This document shows, in pieces, positions 34,491-46,660 of a stretch of 64,000 bases of DNA. Position 1 is the stretch's first letter. Every line of letters begins with the position of its first letter. Source of the stretch: Odobenus rosmarus divergens (taxonomy: Eukaryota; Chordata; Mammalia; Carnivora; Odobenidae). The DNA lies in the NCBI RefSeq assembly GCF_000321225.1, contig NW_004450941.1, positions 948,396-1,012,395 of the forward strand, read 5' to 3'. Under the pieces are notes generated by a model, which saw nothing but the letters and a program-made list of their open reading frames with translations, was not told the origin of the DNA and did not search any database. Made by a program: the position numbers and the translations under genes.

Positions 34491-34681
34491 TTTTTTTTTA
34501 AGATTTTATTTATTTATTTGAGAGAGAGAGAATGAGAGAGAGCACGAGAGGGAAGAGGGTCAGAGGGAGAAGCAGACTCCCTGCCGAGCAGGGAGCCCAA
34601 TGCAGGACTCGATCCCGGGACTCCAGGATCATGATCTGAGCTGAAGGCAGTCACTTAACCAACTGAGTTACCCAGGTGCCC
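34491..34681 (-). mobile_element. SINEC, 'gagagggaagagggtcagaggg' subfamily
   Basis: Reverse-oriented SINEC whose CT-rich body (seen as GA-rich) reads 'gagagagcacgagagggaagagggtcagagggagaagcagactccctgc'. The same variant is seen at 63875-64000. Perfect 18-bp target duplications aaaatgtaatgagtttct lie at 34473-34490 and 34682-34699. Confidence 0.98.
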
Positions 34682-34723
34682 AAAATGTAATGAGTTTCTA
34701 ACATGTGTTTCAGAACATGGTCC

Positions 34724-34763
34724 AACACACGTACACGCATGTGCACACACACACACACACACA
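34724..34763. repeat. (CA)n microsatellite, alternating purine-pyrimidine
   Basis: The run acacacgtacacgcatgtgcacacacacacacacacac is alternating throughout, with embedded CG and TG steps, so it is also Z-DNA-prone. Confidence 0.93.
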
Positions 34764-34979
34764 GATGGAGACAGAGAGACAGAGAAAAATCTGACAAACT
34801 AATTCTTTCGCTGGAAAGATAAAACTGAAATCCAACAAGGATAATTTCTCATCTCTTGGCATAGGGGAATAAATGTCCCATTTCATCTCTGAATTTTGTG
34901 TGTGGATAAGCATTAAATTTCAGTCGTGTAAGGAAATTGCTTGAGGAAGTTTTGTAATCCAGCTTTACAAGATGCCAAT

Positions 34980-36320
34980 ATATTTCCTATAGGAGATATG
35001 GGGAAAAAAAGAAAAAAAAAAGAAAATTCAGACGGCATTATGTATGCTATATTTGATGCCAGGACATTTTAATGTTATCTTTAAGGGAAATAACATTAAT
35101 AATATTTAATAGGCAGCGGATAATGTCCTTAGAAAATCTGAATGCCATCAGATTTTTTGTAACTTAAACAATCCACCATGACAGAGAGCAGAAGCTTGTT
35201 ACAGTAGGAAATAGGCAAAGGGTATGGAAGAGAATTCCCAATTTTCATTATTACCAACCTTCATTTTAATTATTAGAATGATTTGCTTTTAAAAGAAAAT
35301 ACCTTCCTGGTGACTTGAATGCATTCTTGTGCAGCTAATAACACATTGTGACTATCACATTTCCTCCCCTGTAAGTGCTCAATGACCACCTCCTTGTCCA
35401 AAAGAAAAATGTTACATTTGTTTCACGGTCATTCTTCTAAAATAAAAAGAAACCATCCTTACTTGGAAAGGTTTCAAAGTTGAATAGCAAGGCAAAAATT
35501 ACAACCTTCTCATCTGGGCTCTGTCTAGAATAAAGGCTCCTAGGCAACTGAGTTAAGTCTAATAATGTTCCAATCATAAAAGCAGGAACCACTTATTGAT
35601 CCTCTGATTCCTTTTACTTGGGTAAAAGTTAACTGGGAATGGTTATAATAATGGTGGTAATTATTTAATGTGGGGAAATGTATAGTTCTGTAGCTAAATT
35701 TGCTACATACGTGCTTCTAAATCATCTGGTTAGAAGTATGACCAGTCTAATTTTCCATATACTTCATGTAGATTTACTGCTGTGAAAATAGTGGAAGCTT
35801 GTTCATATTTAAGTGTCCCAGATGTATAAAGGATCATTTTTCATCTCTACATTTCCACACTGAGAAGGTCAAATTGCTTAAGGTTCTTCTGAAACCAACA
35901 ATGTAAGAATGTCATGCACCAAGTAGTTTTATTTTTTAACATCTTCTCTGTAATGGAAATGAAACAAATTTAAGTCATTGAAAACCAGGGTTATTTGTCA
36001 CAAACTTCTAATTAGAGGCTAGTATAGGACTCTAGAATGTGACAATATTATGTTATCATAAACGTCCTCAACATGTGACCAAATGTTACATTGAAGTGTG
36101 TTATGAAAAGCACTCTACTTCATTGTGCCTCGAGGGCTTCTTTAAAAGACTGTTTTAGAGGGTAGACATCAAATTAAATTGCTTTAGTTGGAAATTAATG
36201 GCTCAGAATTGACCCCATTGTAAAGTTAGTCGCAAGTCATGGGAACATAAAATCTTCTAAAATATAAGTTAATTTCAATACTGTGTCTCTAGACATTAAT
36301 TCTACTTGAATTTGGAAGTT
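34980..36320. promoter_or_regulatory. Repeat-poor, single-copy-looking block (candidate conserved non-coding)
   Basis: For about 1.3 kb no transposon signature appears, in a window otherwise dense with repeats. The sequence is AT-rich with many homeodomain-like TAAT words and no long open frame (for example 'ggaaataacattaataatatttaataggcagcggataatg' and 'tcaaattaaattgctttagttggaaattaatggctcag'). Regulatory function is inference only. Confidence 0.28.
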
Positions 36321-36504
36321 ACCAAGATCCTAAGACTGGCCCCACATATTTCGTTCAGTCTGTCATATTTCAAGAGAGAGAGATTAAACTTGAGTAATAA
36401 GCCATATTAATGTATTTTGCATATTTCTTACTTTACTCCATCCCTAAAACCTGATTTCAAACAAACCAAAGACAATAATTTGAGAAGGGATTTATATAAG
36501 AATG

Positions 36505-36720
36505 TGTGAGAGCACAGGATTTGGAGCAAAGGATTCTGGGTTCAAAACATAATTCTGGCTCCGATATTTATAGACTGTAAAACCATGAGTGATTAATTAA
36601 CTTCTGAGTCCTTCCCAGCAGTGTTAATTAGAATAAAAATAATTACTTTGTAGGGATGCTTTTAATATCAAAATGATACAGAAGTACTATAAAATCTGAC
36701 ACAGATAATACATTACCATT
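36505..36720 (+). mobile_element. MIR SINE relic
   Basis: It contains 'gagcacaggatttggagcaaaggattctgggttcaaa', 'ctggctccgatatttatagactgtaaaaccatgagtgattaattaacttctgagtcc' and 'ttactttgtagggatgcttttaat', the MIR layout with moderate divergence. Confidence 0.82.
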
Positions 36721-36789
36721 TTCATGTTACTTTCACATTTGTGACTTTCTTTTGAGCCAGGTAATAATATGCAAGTCCGGGAGAGAACT

Positions 36790-36910
36790 AGAATTATAAC
36801 CATTTACAGAAGAAGACACTGAGGCTCAGAACGTTTAAATGATTTATAGATACATCTAATGAATGCTGTTGGGACCTCAACTGAAATTCTGGCCCTGAAC
36901 CCAGTGTTTC
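36790..36910 (-). mobile_element. MIR SINE relic, opposite orientation to its neighbour
   Basis: The reverse MIR core is 'ttataaccatttacagaagaagacactgaggctcagaacgtttaaatgatt', then 'gggacctcaactgaaattctggccctgaacccagtg'. It lies 70 bp from a plus-strand MIR. Confidence 0.85.
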
Positions 36911-37977
36911 TTTGACTGTATCAGATCAATGATTTAATGCAATGTCAATGGGATTTCAGGTATTCCTGATCCCATTACACGGCATCATCATTTTAATAAG
37001 ACTTTGCAATTAGTATGAACCAAATGGCATAGTTTAGTTTAATTCAGCCATACCTATATGGACATAACCACAGATCTAAAAGACTAGCCTGAGTCTTTGG
37101 TAGCACCTTTCTCCAAACTTCGGTCAAACATCTCTATCTTCCACGTCTACCAAGAGTTAGCCATTTTTTTTTTGTTTTTTACTGTAATCCTTTCCAAAAC
37201 TGAAAAGTTCTTTGCAATGTTTACCCTAAGTCTCATTCATTGCAACTAAATCCTATTCATTTTTGCTGAGACAAAACTGGAAAAAAAAAATCTACCTTTA
37301 GTATTTTAGCTGAAAAGAGAAATTTGAAAAGTAAGACCAGAAGCTTACAGAGGAGGAGTCACCTGAGGGGGTGCACATTGATGAGGAAAGAGAAAATTCA
37401 GAAGATGCATTCCTTCAGGTTCTTGGTCAGAAACTTAAATTTAGAAATGTTGATTTACTGTTTGAGTCACATTTTGCCCAACTAATGACTTTTATATTAC
37501 ATTTGGACATAGGGAATCAGTAGACAAATAGCAATAGAATCCTGACCTTACTGACATAAAAAAGTAATCAATAATAAAAGCACATTCATATGGCTATTAA
37601 AGTTTTTCTAACATTTGAATGTTTAACTTTTATTTCCAGAGATTTATAAAATATTTTTCTGAGCTGCATACCAAAATCTCAAGACAGCTTCGTTCAAGAA
37701 TGCTTCATTGGCAAAAAAAAAAAAAAAAAAAAGACACTCTACTCTTCTTTATTTTCTTTTCCTCTTCCTTATCAAATTATGATTTGTAACTAACAGGTTC
37801 CCTTCTTGAAAGACTTCCACTCTTCACAACAAATTTTGGAGATCAGTTTGCTAGCAGTGTTTTAATCAGTTTAGGATATTTGTTGAAGTTCATTCAACAA
37901 ATATTTCAAATGGGTAGCACAGATATGGTTATTCCCTAGGTCTGTCCATGGTCATAGGATCTGCAAGTGGGTATGTA
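36911..37977. other. Unassigned stretch with a 20-A run
   Basis: No repeat family was recognised. An uninterrupted A run occupies 37713-37732, but the sequence upstream of it does not read as a gene copy. Confidence 0.4.
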
Positions 37978-38415
37978 CGTATTAGTTTTGTTTTGCTGGT
38001 GTAATAAATCACTGCAGTGGTTTATAAGAGTACAAATTTATTATCTTACAATTCTGAAGGTCAGCCTGGGTCTCACTGGACTAAAAATGTTGGCAGAATA
38101 TCTAGAGGCTGTCCACATTCCTTAGCTCAAGGAGCCGTTCGTCTATCATCAAAACCAGCAACACTACACTTCCCTGAGCATAATTCTGTAGTCACATCTC
38201 CCTCTGACTACAGACAGAAAAGGTTCTCTACTTTTAAGGATTGATGTAACTAGACTAGGCCCACTGGAAAAACCAGGATACTCTCCCCAACTCAAGTTCC
38301 TTAACTTAATCCCATATGCAGAGTCTTTTGTTCCCCAGGTTAGGCAATATATTCACATGTTCTGGGGGTTGGGATGTAGGCAAATTGGGGGACCTTTCAT
38401 TATGCCTATCACAGT
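37978..38415 (-). mobile_element. MaLR-type (MLT1-like) LTR
   Basis: It reads as a reverse MaLR LTR: 'gtattagttttgttttgctggtgtaataaatcactgcagtggtttataagagtacaaatttattatcttacaattctgaaggtcag', 'gttggcagaatatctagaggctg', and the far end 'gggttgggatgtaggcaaattgggggacctttcattatgcctatcac'. The 75-codon frame 38017-38244 lies inside and is not a gene. Confidence 0.85.
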
Positions 38416-39009
38416 GAAAAAGATGAAATCAGAAGTTAGAATGTTTGATGTTAATCAGAGTGCTTGTGTCATAGGAGACATTCAATAAATAGGAGATAAA
38501 TAAATGCAATCAGTGAATTAAAGAAAAGTTGTCCAAGTGGGCATGATAGGGTGGATGTAACACAGCGATTGGCTTCAAGGTGGGCATGATTTTTACTGAT
38601 TTTATATTTAATTATCCTTCAACTTTTTAAGATGTTCACTTGATTTTTCTTTCCTTGAGATCAAATAAGAATATTCAATGTGTGACCTAAGCATAGGCAA
38701 TTAACAGAAATTTAAGCCCAAAGCAATGTGTATTTCACCTGAAAGACAAACCACTTTATTGCCATGGAATCATTTCTCCTTTCCAAGGAAACAAGGTCAG
38801 AGAGGCAAACACAATAGCAGTGACTAATTTTTTAAATCTGATCAACAAAATTAAGGAGAATTTAGAAGAAAATTCTAAAAAGTTTTGGGTAAATTGCTAC
38901 ATTTTCTTAAGTTTTTATTTTTCTTCACCAACATGCTGATTCGAATGGTATTTTAAAAGGTTCCTGAGAATCATTCTGTGTAAGGGGTGCTAATTACATT
39001 CCTTGTTGA
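38416..39009. other. Unassigned stretch
   Basis: Nothing recognised. Confidence 0.4.
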
Positions 39010-39365
39010 CTTTTTATAACAGCCTTATTGAAAATTCATTGACATACAATAAAATGAACATACTTAAAATGTGCAACTGATAAGTTTTGCTATAGGCACA
39101 CACCTGTGAAACCATTGCCACAATCAAGATAGTGAACATATCCATCATGACTAAAATTTCTTCATGCCTCTTCTAACTCCTCTGTCCCATCCTTCCCAAA
39201 CCTCTGCTCTAGGCAACCACTGAGCTATTTTTAGACACCATATATTAGTTTGCACTTTCTCAAATTTTATATAAATGGAGTCATATAGTATTCACTCTTT
39301 ATTATCTGACCTCTTTCTATCCACATTATTATTTTGAGATGCATCCATGTTGCTTCTATCAACAG
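39010..39365 (-). mobile_element. Old LINE-1 3' region fragment
   Basis: Antisense L1 3' text: 'ttattgaaaattcattgacatacaataaaatgaacatac', 'tgtgaaaccattgccacaatcaagatagtgaacatatccatca', 'aggcaaccactgagctatttttag', 'atataaatggagtcatatagtattcac', 'gagatgcatccatgttgcttc'. It is diverged. Confidence 0.88.
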
Positions 39366-41234
39366 AAACGGAAAACTAAGGGGGAGCTAAACAGACATTG
39401 GGTAAAGGAGGTAGGATGGGAAAGTTACCAGGTAGTATTCATGAAGTGAAAGTTGCATAAGGGAATTTGTTGAAGGGAAGTGGGATGATTCATATCTTTA
39501 CTGAAAACTAAATATGACCATATTAGCTTGAAGGATATCCGAATACTAGATAATGGTGAACAGTGAGAGGTAACAAAATGAACTACTGAATGGGATGGCC
39601 ACGGGCAATGGCGTGGAGCAAACACCCTTTTCCTGCTGTGTATACCGCTAGAATTGAATCTGGGGAAATGAGAAGAGGTGGCCAGTCAGGGGGGAAAGGT
39701 TTTTAGGTGATGCTAAATAAAAGGCCCCTTCTCCAGCCAGAGAATCTTGGCTTCCCAGCACCAGCCCCTCCCCTGCTGTTGTTAGAAATAGTGCTTTCCC
39801 ATGTCAGAGCCCCCTCAGGGCTATCGTTGGCTAGGATAGAACCATGCTGACCAAACAAAGATGAGGAGTGCTCTCTCTCTCTCTCTCTTCAACAAAGCTA
39901 AGGTGATCAGGAAACCACCAGAGCCTACAACGATTAAGGCATAACTCCTACCTGTCCTTCCCTGGCACAAATCCTCTCCTCAGCTAGCACTCCTCCTGGG
40001 ACCCCGCCCCTTCCCACTCAGTCCCCCTCCTCTTCCCCAAACCAATGCCCTTCTGGGCTTAGCCTGTTTCCCTACCAGGTACAGAAGAAGATAATGATGC
40101 TATGAAGACCCCTTCAAGGGACTTCAAGAAAAAATTATACTCAAACAATTAACACCTCTTCAAGAAAACCTAAGTGAGCAATAAGGCCAATCATATTTAT
40201 CTGTTGGATGGCTGAGTAAGACATGGAACTGAAGACATGGAAATAAAAATTGGCAGACCAGGTACAAGGGACACTGGAGAATTAATTCCACCATTCCAAG
40301 CATCAGCTGTGTCTACAGAGGCTGTGGAGAAATGGTCAAGTGCATAGGGAACACATCTTGCAGCAACAGGGTACATCTGTGTTGATGATTAAAATAAAAA
40401 TCAATGAAATGTGAAGAGGAGAGGTGTGTGTTTGTGAGCATAAACATCTGCAAGTTCTCCAGTGGTGGGGAGGGAGAGAAGGAAGGGAAAAGGCAATAAT
40501 ATGAGAAGGGGGGGTTGTGGGGCAAGAGAGGATGCAGAGTTAGGGGCAAGACTTGCAGGTTTACAGATGAGCAGGCATCAGGGATAAGGGTTGGGTGAGG
40601 ACTGAGAACTGAAGACGAGTTCCCTGCTTAACACTCTAACCCACAGGAAAGAAGGGAAGGGACTTGATATTTCTACATGTGTGGAGGAGTGGACCCAGAC
40701 ATTGAGAGGTGTGATGTGAATAGGCTGACAGTGTCATCTACAAAAAATCAGAAAAAGAAATTGCTCCCAGGCCCCGTACCTCATAGTAGTGTTTGTGGCA
40801 TGCCATCCTATGTTGTAAGCAAATGAAGCCTTCGGAAGGTCCCTGAATCTCTCCAGCTACTGAAGATACTGACAGTATGCCTGAATACTGAAATGTTGGT
40901 GCTTGGAGACCACAAACCCAACACTAATTAGATCATCTTCTTATTAGCTTGTACTCACTTGATTAGATCTAAGAAACCTGGGGGTTGGAGCAGCGGCCCA
41001 CCAAGGCTGGGGCAGTGGGCATGGCCTGCTCCAGGTGCAGGCCATAAACGGGAGCACTGTTTACAGAGAATTTTAATGAAAGAATAAACCTGAGTGATAA
41101 CTGCTCTTATTTTTACTATCGCCCCCCTGCTCCAGCATTTCTTAATAATTCCAGTGATAAAACGCTCTCCCTTACCCCAAAAAAAGATCTTTAATTTTTT
41201 CATGTTTTTGTCTTGTCTGCATAAAATTTTATTT
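39366..41234. other. Unassigned stretch
   Basis: No transposon was recognised over 1.9 kb apart from a short CT repeat. A GC-richer part lies at about 39740-40090. The longest frame in the window (138 codons, minus, 40955-41371) starts inside the adjacent L1 relic and continues into this stretch, so it is not a real gene. Confidence 0.4.
39871..39889. repeat. (CT)n microsatellite
   Basis: About nine CT units. Confidence 0.93.
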
Positions 41235-42136
41235 AAAAAATCACTTTCAAAATATTGAGGTAACATTGACATACCATAAACTGCACAGTGTAAAATATGT
41301 TTAGTGTTGACATATGTATACACCCGTGAAGCCATCACTACAATCAAAAAGTGAACATACTCATTACCCACAGAAGTTTCCTCCTACCCCTTTATAATCT
41401 CTCCTTCATGCCCCTTCAAGCAGCCCGATCGCCAAGCAACTACCGATCTGCTTTTGGTCATTGTACATTAGTTTACATTTTTGAAACTCTTATAATAAGT
41501 GGAATCAGATAGTGTGTACACTTTTTTTGCATGATTTTTTTAGTCAGTGTAATGATTTGATGATTAATTCATGTACTGTATCAGAAGTTCATTATTTTTT
41601 ATGAAAGTAGTATTCCATTGTATGGATAAAACCATGTATTCATCCATATACCTTTTGAGGGAAATTTGAGTTGTTTCCAGTTTTTGGCATTTGTGTACAA
41701 TTCTTTGTATGGATGTATGATTTATGTCCTTTTGGAAAAATACCTGGGTGTAGGATGGCTGATTCATAATGAAGTTGTATGTTTAATTTTTTAAAAAGAA
41801 ACTGCCAAATTGTTTTCCAAAATTGTTGTGAGATTTAGCACTCTCACCAGCAATGTGTGAAATTTCCATTCCACATCCTTGACAACGCTTGGTATGATCA
41901 GTCATCAGTTTTAGGCACTTCAGTAGGTGTATAGTGGTATCTCATTGTGGCTTTGATTTGCATTTCCCTAATGACTAATAATGTTGAGAATCTATTTGTG
42001 TGATTATTTCCCATCTGAATGTCTTTTGTGGGGAAGTGTTCAAATCTTTTCCCATTTTTATTTGGTTGTTTGATTACTTATTATTTGAAAGTTATTTTTG
42101 TACAAAGATTTTTACATATAAAGATGCAAATGCTTT

Positions 42137-42332
42137 TTTTTTTAAAGATTTTATTTGTTTATTTGACAGAGAGAGACACAGCGAGAGCAGGAACACAAGC
42201 AGGGGGAGTGGGGGAGGGAGAAACAGGCTTCCCGTGGAGCAGGGAGCCCGATGCGGGGCTCGATCCCAGGACCCTGGGGTCATGACCTGAGCCGAAGGCA
42301 GATGCTTAACGACTGAGCCACCCAGGCGCCCC
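42137..42332 (-). mobile_element. SINEC, complete, nested in L1
   Basis: Reverse SINEC ending GAGCCACCCAGGCGCCCC. Perfect 18-bp target duplications taaagatgcaaatgcttt lie at 42119-42136 and 42333-42350. It splits the old L1. Confidence 0.98.
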
Positions 42333-42683
42333 TAAAGATGCAAATGCTTTATCACATATGTAATTTGGAAATATTTTGTCCCAGTCTATAGCTTGTCTTT
42401 ACTCCCAAGTGTCTTTCCAAGAGAAGATCTCAATTGAATGAAGTCCAATTTAGCGTTTTCTTCATTAATGAATTGTACTTTTTATTGTATCTAAGAATGT
42501 GTTGAACAATCCCAGGTAGCAAAGATTTTCTCCTATATTTTCCTCCAGAAAATTTACAGTTTCAGTTTTTCCATTGAGGCCAATTATCCATTTTTAATTA
42601 TTTCTTTATGTATGGCATGAGCTATGTATCAAAGTTCCTGTTTGATTTCTTCTTTGACCCCTGCATTAATTAGAAATGTGTTA

Positions 42684-42864
42684 CTATTTTATTTTATATT
42701 ATTTATTTTAGAGATGGGGGAGGGACCGAGGGAGAGAGAGTCACAAACAGACTCCCTGCTGAGCCCAAAGCCGGATGCAGGGCTTGATCTCACCACCCTG
42801 AGATCATGACCTGAGCCAAAATCAAGAATCCGATGCTCAACCGACTGTGCCACCCAGGCGCCCC
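42684..42864 (-). mobile_element. Older SINEC subfamily copy, nested in L1
   Basis: It has 'accctgagatcatgacctgagccaaaatcaagaatccgatgctcaaccgactgtgccacccaggcgcccc', the older SINEC middle also seen at 21142-21326. The A/B-box region is diverged and the target duplication is no longer clear. Confidence 0.93.
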
Positions 42865-44339
42865 TAAGTTTATTCTTTTGTATGTAACACGTGTTTCTTT
42901 TTTTCTGCCAGCTTTTAAAAATTTTGGTTTTATGACCAGATTTAGGCAATTTTATTGTCATTTTTGGTGGTATAGTTTTCTTCTTTTTGGTGTGCTCGGT
43001 GTTGAGTTTCTTTGATCTGTGGGTTTAATGTTTTCTTCAACTTTGGAACATATTCAGCAGTTATTTCTTCAGATACTTTTTCTGCTGCCACTCCCCTCCC
43101 CAGTCCTTCAGGAACTTCAATTATACATAGATTAGGCTGCTTAGACATGTTCCAATGTTCACCGCTTCTCTGGTCCGTGTCTGCATCTTTCTATCTCTTG
43201 GATCATTTTGAATAGTTTCTCTTGCTATGAGTTCAAGTCCATTAATCTTTTCTTCTGCAATATCCAATCATATATTAATCCTATCCAGTGTATTTTCATC
43301 TCACACATTGTAATTTTTATCTGTGGAAGTTTGATTTGAGTGTATTTTTAATCATCCATGTCTCTATTTAACTTTTGGAACATATGGAATCCAGAGATAA
43401 TAAGTGTCTTATTGTCCGTATCTGTGAATTCTAACATCTGTAATCATCCTAGGTTGATCTTAAGCAATAAGCTTCTCCCTCGTAATGGTTCATATTATCC
43501 TGCCTCTTTGCATGTCTGGTAATTTTATACTGGATGTCAGATGTTGTGAATTTTATCCTGTTGGGTGATGGTATTTTTATATTCCTCTAAATATTAAGCT
43601 TTGCTCTGGGATGCAGTCAAGTTCCTTGGGAACAGCCTAATCCTTTCATGTCTTGCTTTTAGGATTTGCTAGGTGGGACTAACAGTGTTTAGTTTAGGAC
43701 TGATTATTCCCCACTACCGAGGCAAAGTCCTTTTGTGTAACCAATAAAAAGTGCCATAAATTTTAAGGTTGTTCAGTTTGGCTGATTTGAATGGGCACAA
43801 TTTCTGGCCTCATGTTACTATCAGGTAATGATCCCTCCTATTTTTTCTCATGGTTGTGTTTAGTCCCCTGAGCCTAGGTTAGTTTGCTCACATGCATGCT
43901 CCGACTAATAATCTCCTGAATACTCGAGGGAGGTTGTCTGCAGATCTCTCGACCGCTTTCCCCGGACAGCTCTCTCCTTTCTGGTATTTCGTTCTGTGAG
44001 CACTACCTGCCTTGATTCTGCCAGACTCTCAGTTTAATCTATTCAGCTTTGCAATTAAAGTCTAGCTCCACCTGAGTTTTCCCTCCCTGAACTGCAGGCT
44101 GGGAATTTTTACAAAGCAGGCAGGTGAGATAACTTGTCTTTCATTACCCGATGTCCAATGTCTTGAAAAACATGGTTTCAAAAATGTCTCTAGCTTTTTG
44201 GTTCCAAAAAATTCCAAAGTAAATCCAGTCCCTGATACTCATTCTTATTTGTAAGCAGAAATCTCAAGTCACAATAATTACATTTCTTAGTGTGGTTAAT
44301 GCTAATTTTTGTCTACAAATACTACAAATGATAGAGGTT

Positions 44340-44545
44340 ATAATATATCAGGCATTCCACATACATGATCTCACTGAATCCTCATACCAAGTCCATATAG
44401 TACGCATCATTGTTATTCCCACCGTTCAGATGAGGTTAATGTAGTTCACTGAGGTCAAGTAGCTTGGTCAAAGGCACCCACCCAGTAAGCAGAAGAAGTT
44501 GACCTAAGACTTAATTCAGACCTGTCTGAAACCAAAGGCTCTAGT
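44340..44545 (-). mobile_element. MIR SINE relic
   Basis: Reverse MIR: 'aggcattccacatacatgatctcactgaatcctcatacc', 'cattgttattcccaccgttcagatgagg', 'gaggtcaagtagcttggtcaaaggcacccacccagtaagcagaagaag'. Confidence 0.87.
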
Positions 44546-45279
44546 TATTAGTGCAAAAACAATCATGGTCATTTTTAAGGCTTTTAGAAGTACTGTTAAT
44601 TTTTCTCTAGTGCAGACTTTAAAAGTGCTTATTAAGCCAATAATAATGATCATACTGGAGATATTGTAGGCACTGGGTTTAGATAACTAAATCTAAATGT
44701 CATCTTGACAAGCCCAAATACCAACAGTTGTGTGTGCACCTTCCAACAACACAACCTTTGAAAACTTGTTTTTTAATTGCAAAAGATACAAGATCTGTGG
44801 GAGTAACAGAATGCTTAACTTTGAGTGGTACCAAATGCAGGTAAAACAGCTTGGGCAAAACAAGTACCATTTGAAAGCTGCACCGAGGGCTTCGCAGGAG
44901 TGTCATTTTCTTCACAAGTTACCCAGAGTCACTATACAACTCTATTCCCACAAGTAATGTGCTTTGGATGGAGCTCACAAATGTCACTAAACAGACCAAT
45001 TCCAACATTCCAGCGGTGTGAATGGAATGGCAGATAGGGCCAGGGATTTGGAAGAGTAGGTTGCCCAAGGGCTCCACAGAGACTGGAGAGTTAGCACGGG
45101 TAAAGCAAGATCTAGCAGGCAGGCCTGAGGGGTTTGGGCCCAATGCCCTGATGAACCTTCTGAACAGCCCCCTAACCATAGGAATGAAAACAAACCTCTC
45201 AGGTGCACCTAGTTTCATCATTTTGTGGCTGAAAGTAAGAAGAACAGGGAAGAGGGATTAAATCTTTCACCTTCTGGGT
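44546..45279. other. Unassigned stretch
   Basis: No repeat was recognised. Overlapping frames on both strands at 44825-45261 (including a 100-codon minus frame, 44919-45221) cannot all be coding and show no known domain. Confidence 0.4.
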
Positions 45280-45700
45280 TATCCTCAACACTGCTGCCAG
45301 CATGATCTTTCTAAAACATGAGTCTGACCATGTAGTTTCCCTGACTAAAACCCATCACCACTCCTGTAACATGTCGCACAAGGGCTTCTACCTTCTGGCA
45401 TCTGTTCCTGTTTCACCTCTTATCATAAACCCATGTCTCAGACACATGAAACTCCTGCTGTTCTCCAAATGTGCCATGCAATTCGATGCGAACACGCTCC
45501 ACTTCTTTGCTCTATTCGGCTTGGAATGGCCCATCCTGACTGACCTACTTCAAAAATTCTTCTTTATCCTTCAAATGACAGTTTAAAAGTCTCCCCAGTT
45601 GGTACAAATGTCTTTGACTTGCCCAGGTAGATGCCATAACTTTCTCATTCTAACACTGCACTTAGCCCTTACCTCATGCCCATCTCATCTCCTGTACTGT
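45280..45700 (+). mobile_element. L2 LINE relic
   Basis: It begins with 'actgctgccagcatgatctttctaaaacatgagtctgaccatgtagtttccctgactaaaa', diagnostic for L2, and continues with degraded L2 text to 'tctcattctaacactgcacttagcccttacctc'. The 94-codon frame 45302-45586 lies within it. Confidence 0.82.
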
Positions 45701-46499
45701 TGGCTCCTGGTGGCAAAGTGTACATCCCTGCCATATTGGGCAGGGCTACTGAGAGATAAGTGGGTAAGCTGCTAAGAAGGAAAAATGGAAGGAATATAGG
45801 AAGAATGGACACATTGGAAAAGGGTATTCTTGAAAAATTTAAAGACAAGTTTTGATAGATATTATAACAATATATGTTTAAAAACAGAGGGGTACTAAGT
45901 TAACCATCAAGGAAAAAAATGCTAGAATTTATCCAGAGATTAAGAAGACACATCTGTACTATTAGGAAAGACCGCAAAAATTGTTTTAACTTACTCTTCA
46001 TGAGTCTGATAATTTTTTTTAAAACAGGAGAAAATCAAATTTAATAGCATACTTGGGGGAATCTACACAGACATGGAAATTCCAAAGACAGTCAGGCAAC
46101 ATGATGCTTATATGAGCTAAGGAGATTTCGATCATTTCAATTCGTTTTTTCTTTGTTGGTAAACCACAATTTTCCCTGTCTTGGCAACATGGAGAAAGTT
46201 TAACCAAGTAACAGCATATCACTCTCAAATAAGGCCCAAATATGTTTGTATTCTAATATAATATAGTCAATAAGAAATTTCTGATTTGATGTATCATTTG
46301 GTAAAGTTTTTATGAAGTTGAGATCACTGTTGTCTTGACTTCCAAGAAGACACAATAAATTGTTATTGTGAGTGCCAGTGAGAGTGTATTTACTAACATT
46401 CAATACTAAGAAAAACATGATAGTGTAAGTGTTGTGATTCTAGGACAGGTGTAAAGTTAAGAAATAAAAATGGATATGTGGAAGAGCCCTTAAAAAGCA
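45701..46499. other. Unassigned stretch
   Basis: Nothing confidently recognised. Confidence 0.4.
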
Positions 46500-46660
46500 A
46501 CTGGTTACCAGCCAAATTTTCACTTAATAGATGGGAAAGCCATATCCCAGGGATGTTAACTGACCTGCCCCAAATCATACAGTGAATTGGCAGGGAAATG
46601 GAAACAAGAATTCAAGCCTCCTGATTGCTAGTCAGGGTCATCTTTTACCATACACAGGAT
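46500..46660 (-). mobile_element. MIR SINE relic
   Basis: Reverse MIR core: 'ttaatagatgggaaagccatatcccagggatgttaactgacctgccccaaatcatacagtgaattggcagg', then 'agaattcaagcctcctgattgctagtcagggt'. Confidence 0.85.

Larger units (their letters stand above)
41235..44130 (-). mobile_element. Old LINE-1 mosaic, about 2.9 kb, with two nested SINECs
   Basis: Antisense L1 text runs almost continuously. The 3' part is 41235-42136 ('ggtaacattgacataccataaactgcac', 'gtggtatctcattgtggctttgatttgcatttccctaatgactaat'). The middle is 42351-42683. A further part follows at 42866-44130 ('gttatttcttcagatactttttctgctgccactcccctcc', 'gcatgtctggtaattttatactggatgtcagatgttgtgaattttatcctgttggg', 'attattccccactaccgaggcaaag'). 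This last part resembles old L1M/L1ME- or HAL1-like sequence. It may be one element or two adjacent ones. Confidence 0.8.

Noticed and set aside
37713..37732. 20-A run considered as a retrocopy tail
   Set aside because: No recognisable transcript sequence upstream and no target duplication.
40955..41371. Longest open frame in the window (138 codons, minus strand)
   Set aside because: Its start lies inside antisense old L1 3' sequence and it runs into unassigned DNA. No domain, splice context or initiation context supports it.
44919..45221. 100-codon minus-strand frame overlapping other frames on both strands
   Set aside because: Several mutually overlapping frames indicate GC-richer non-coding DNA rather than a gene.
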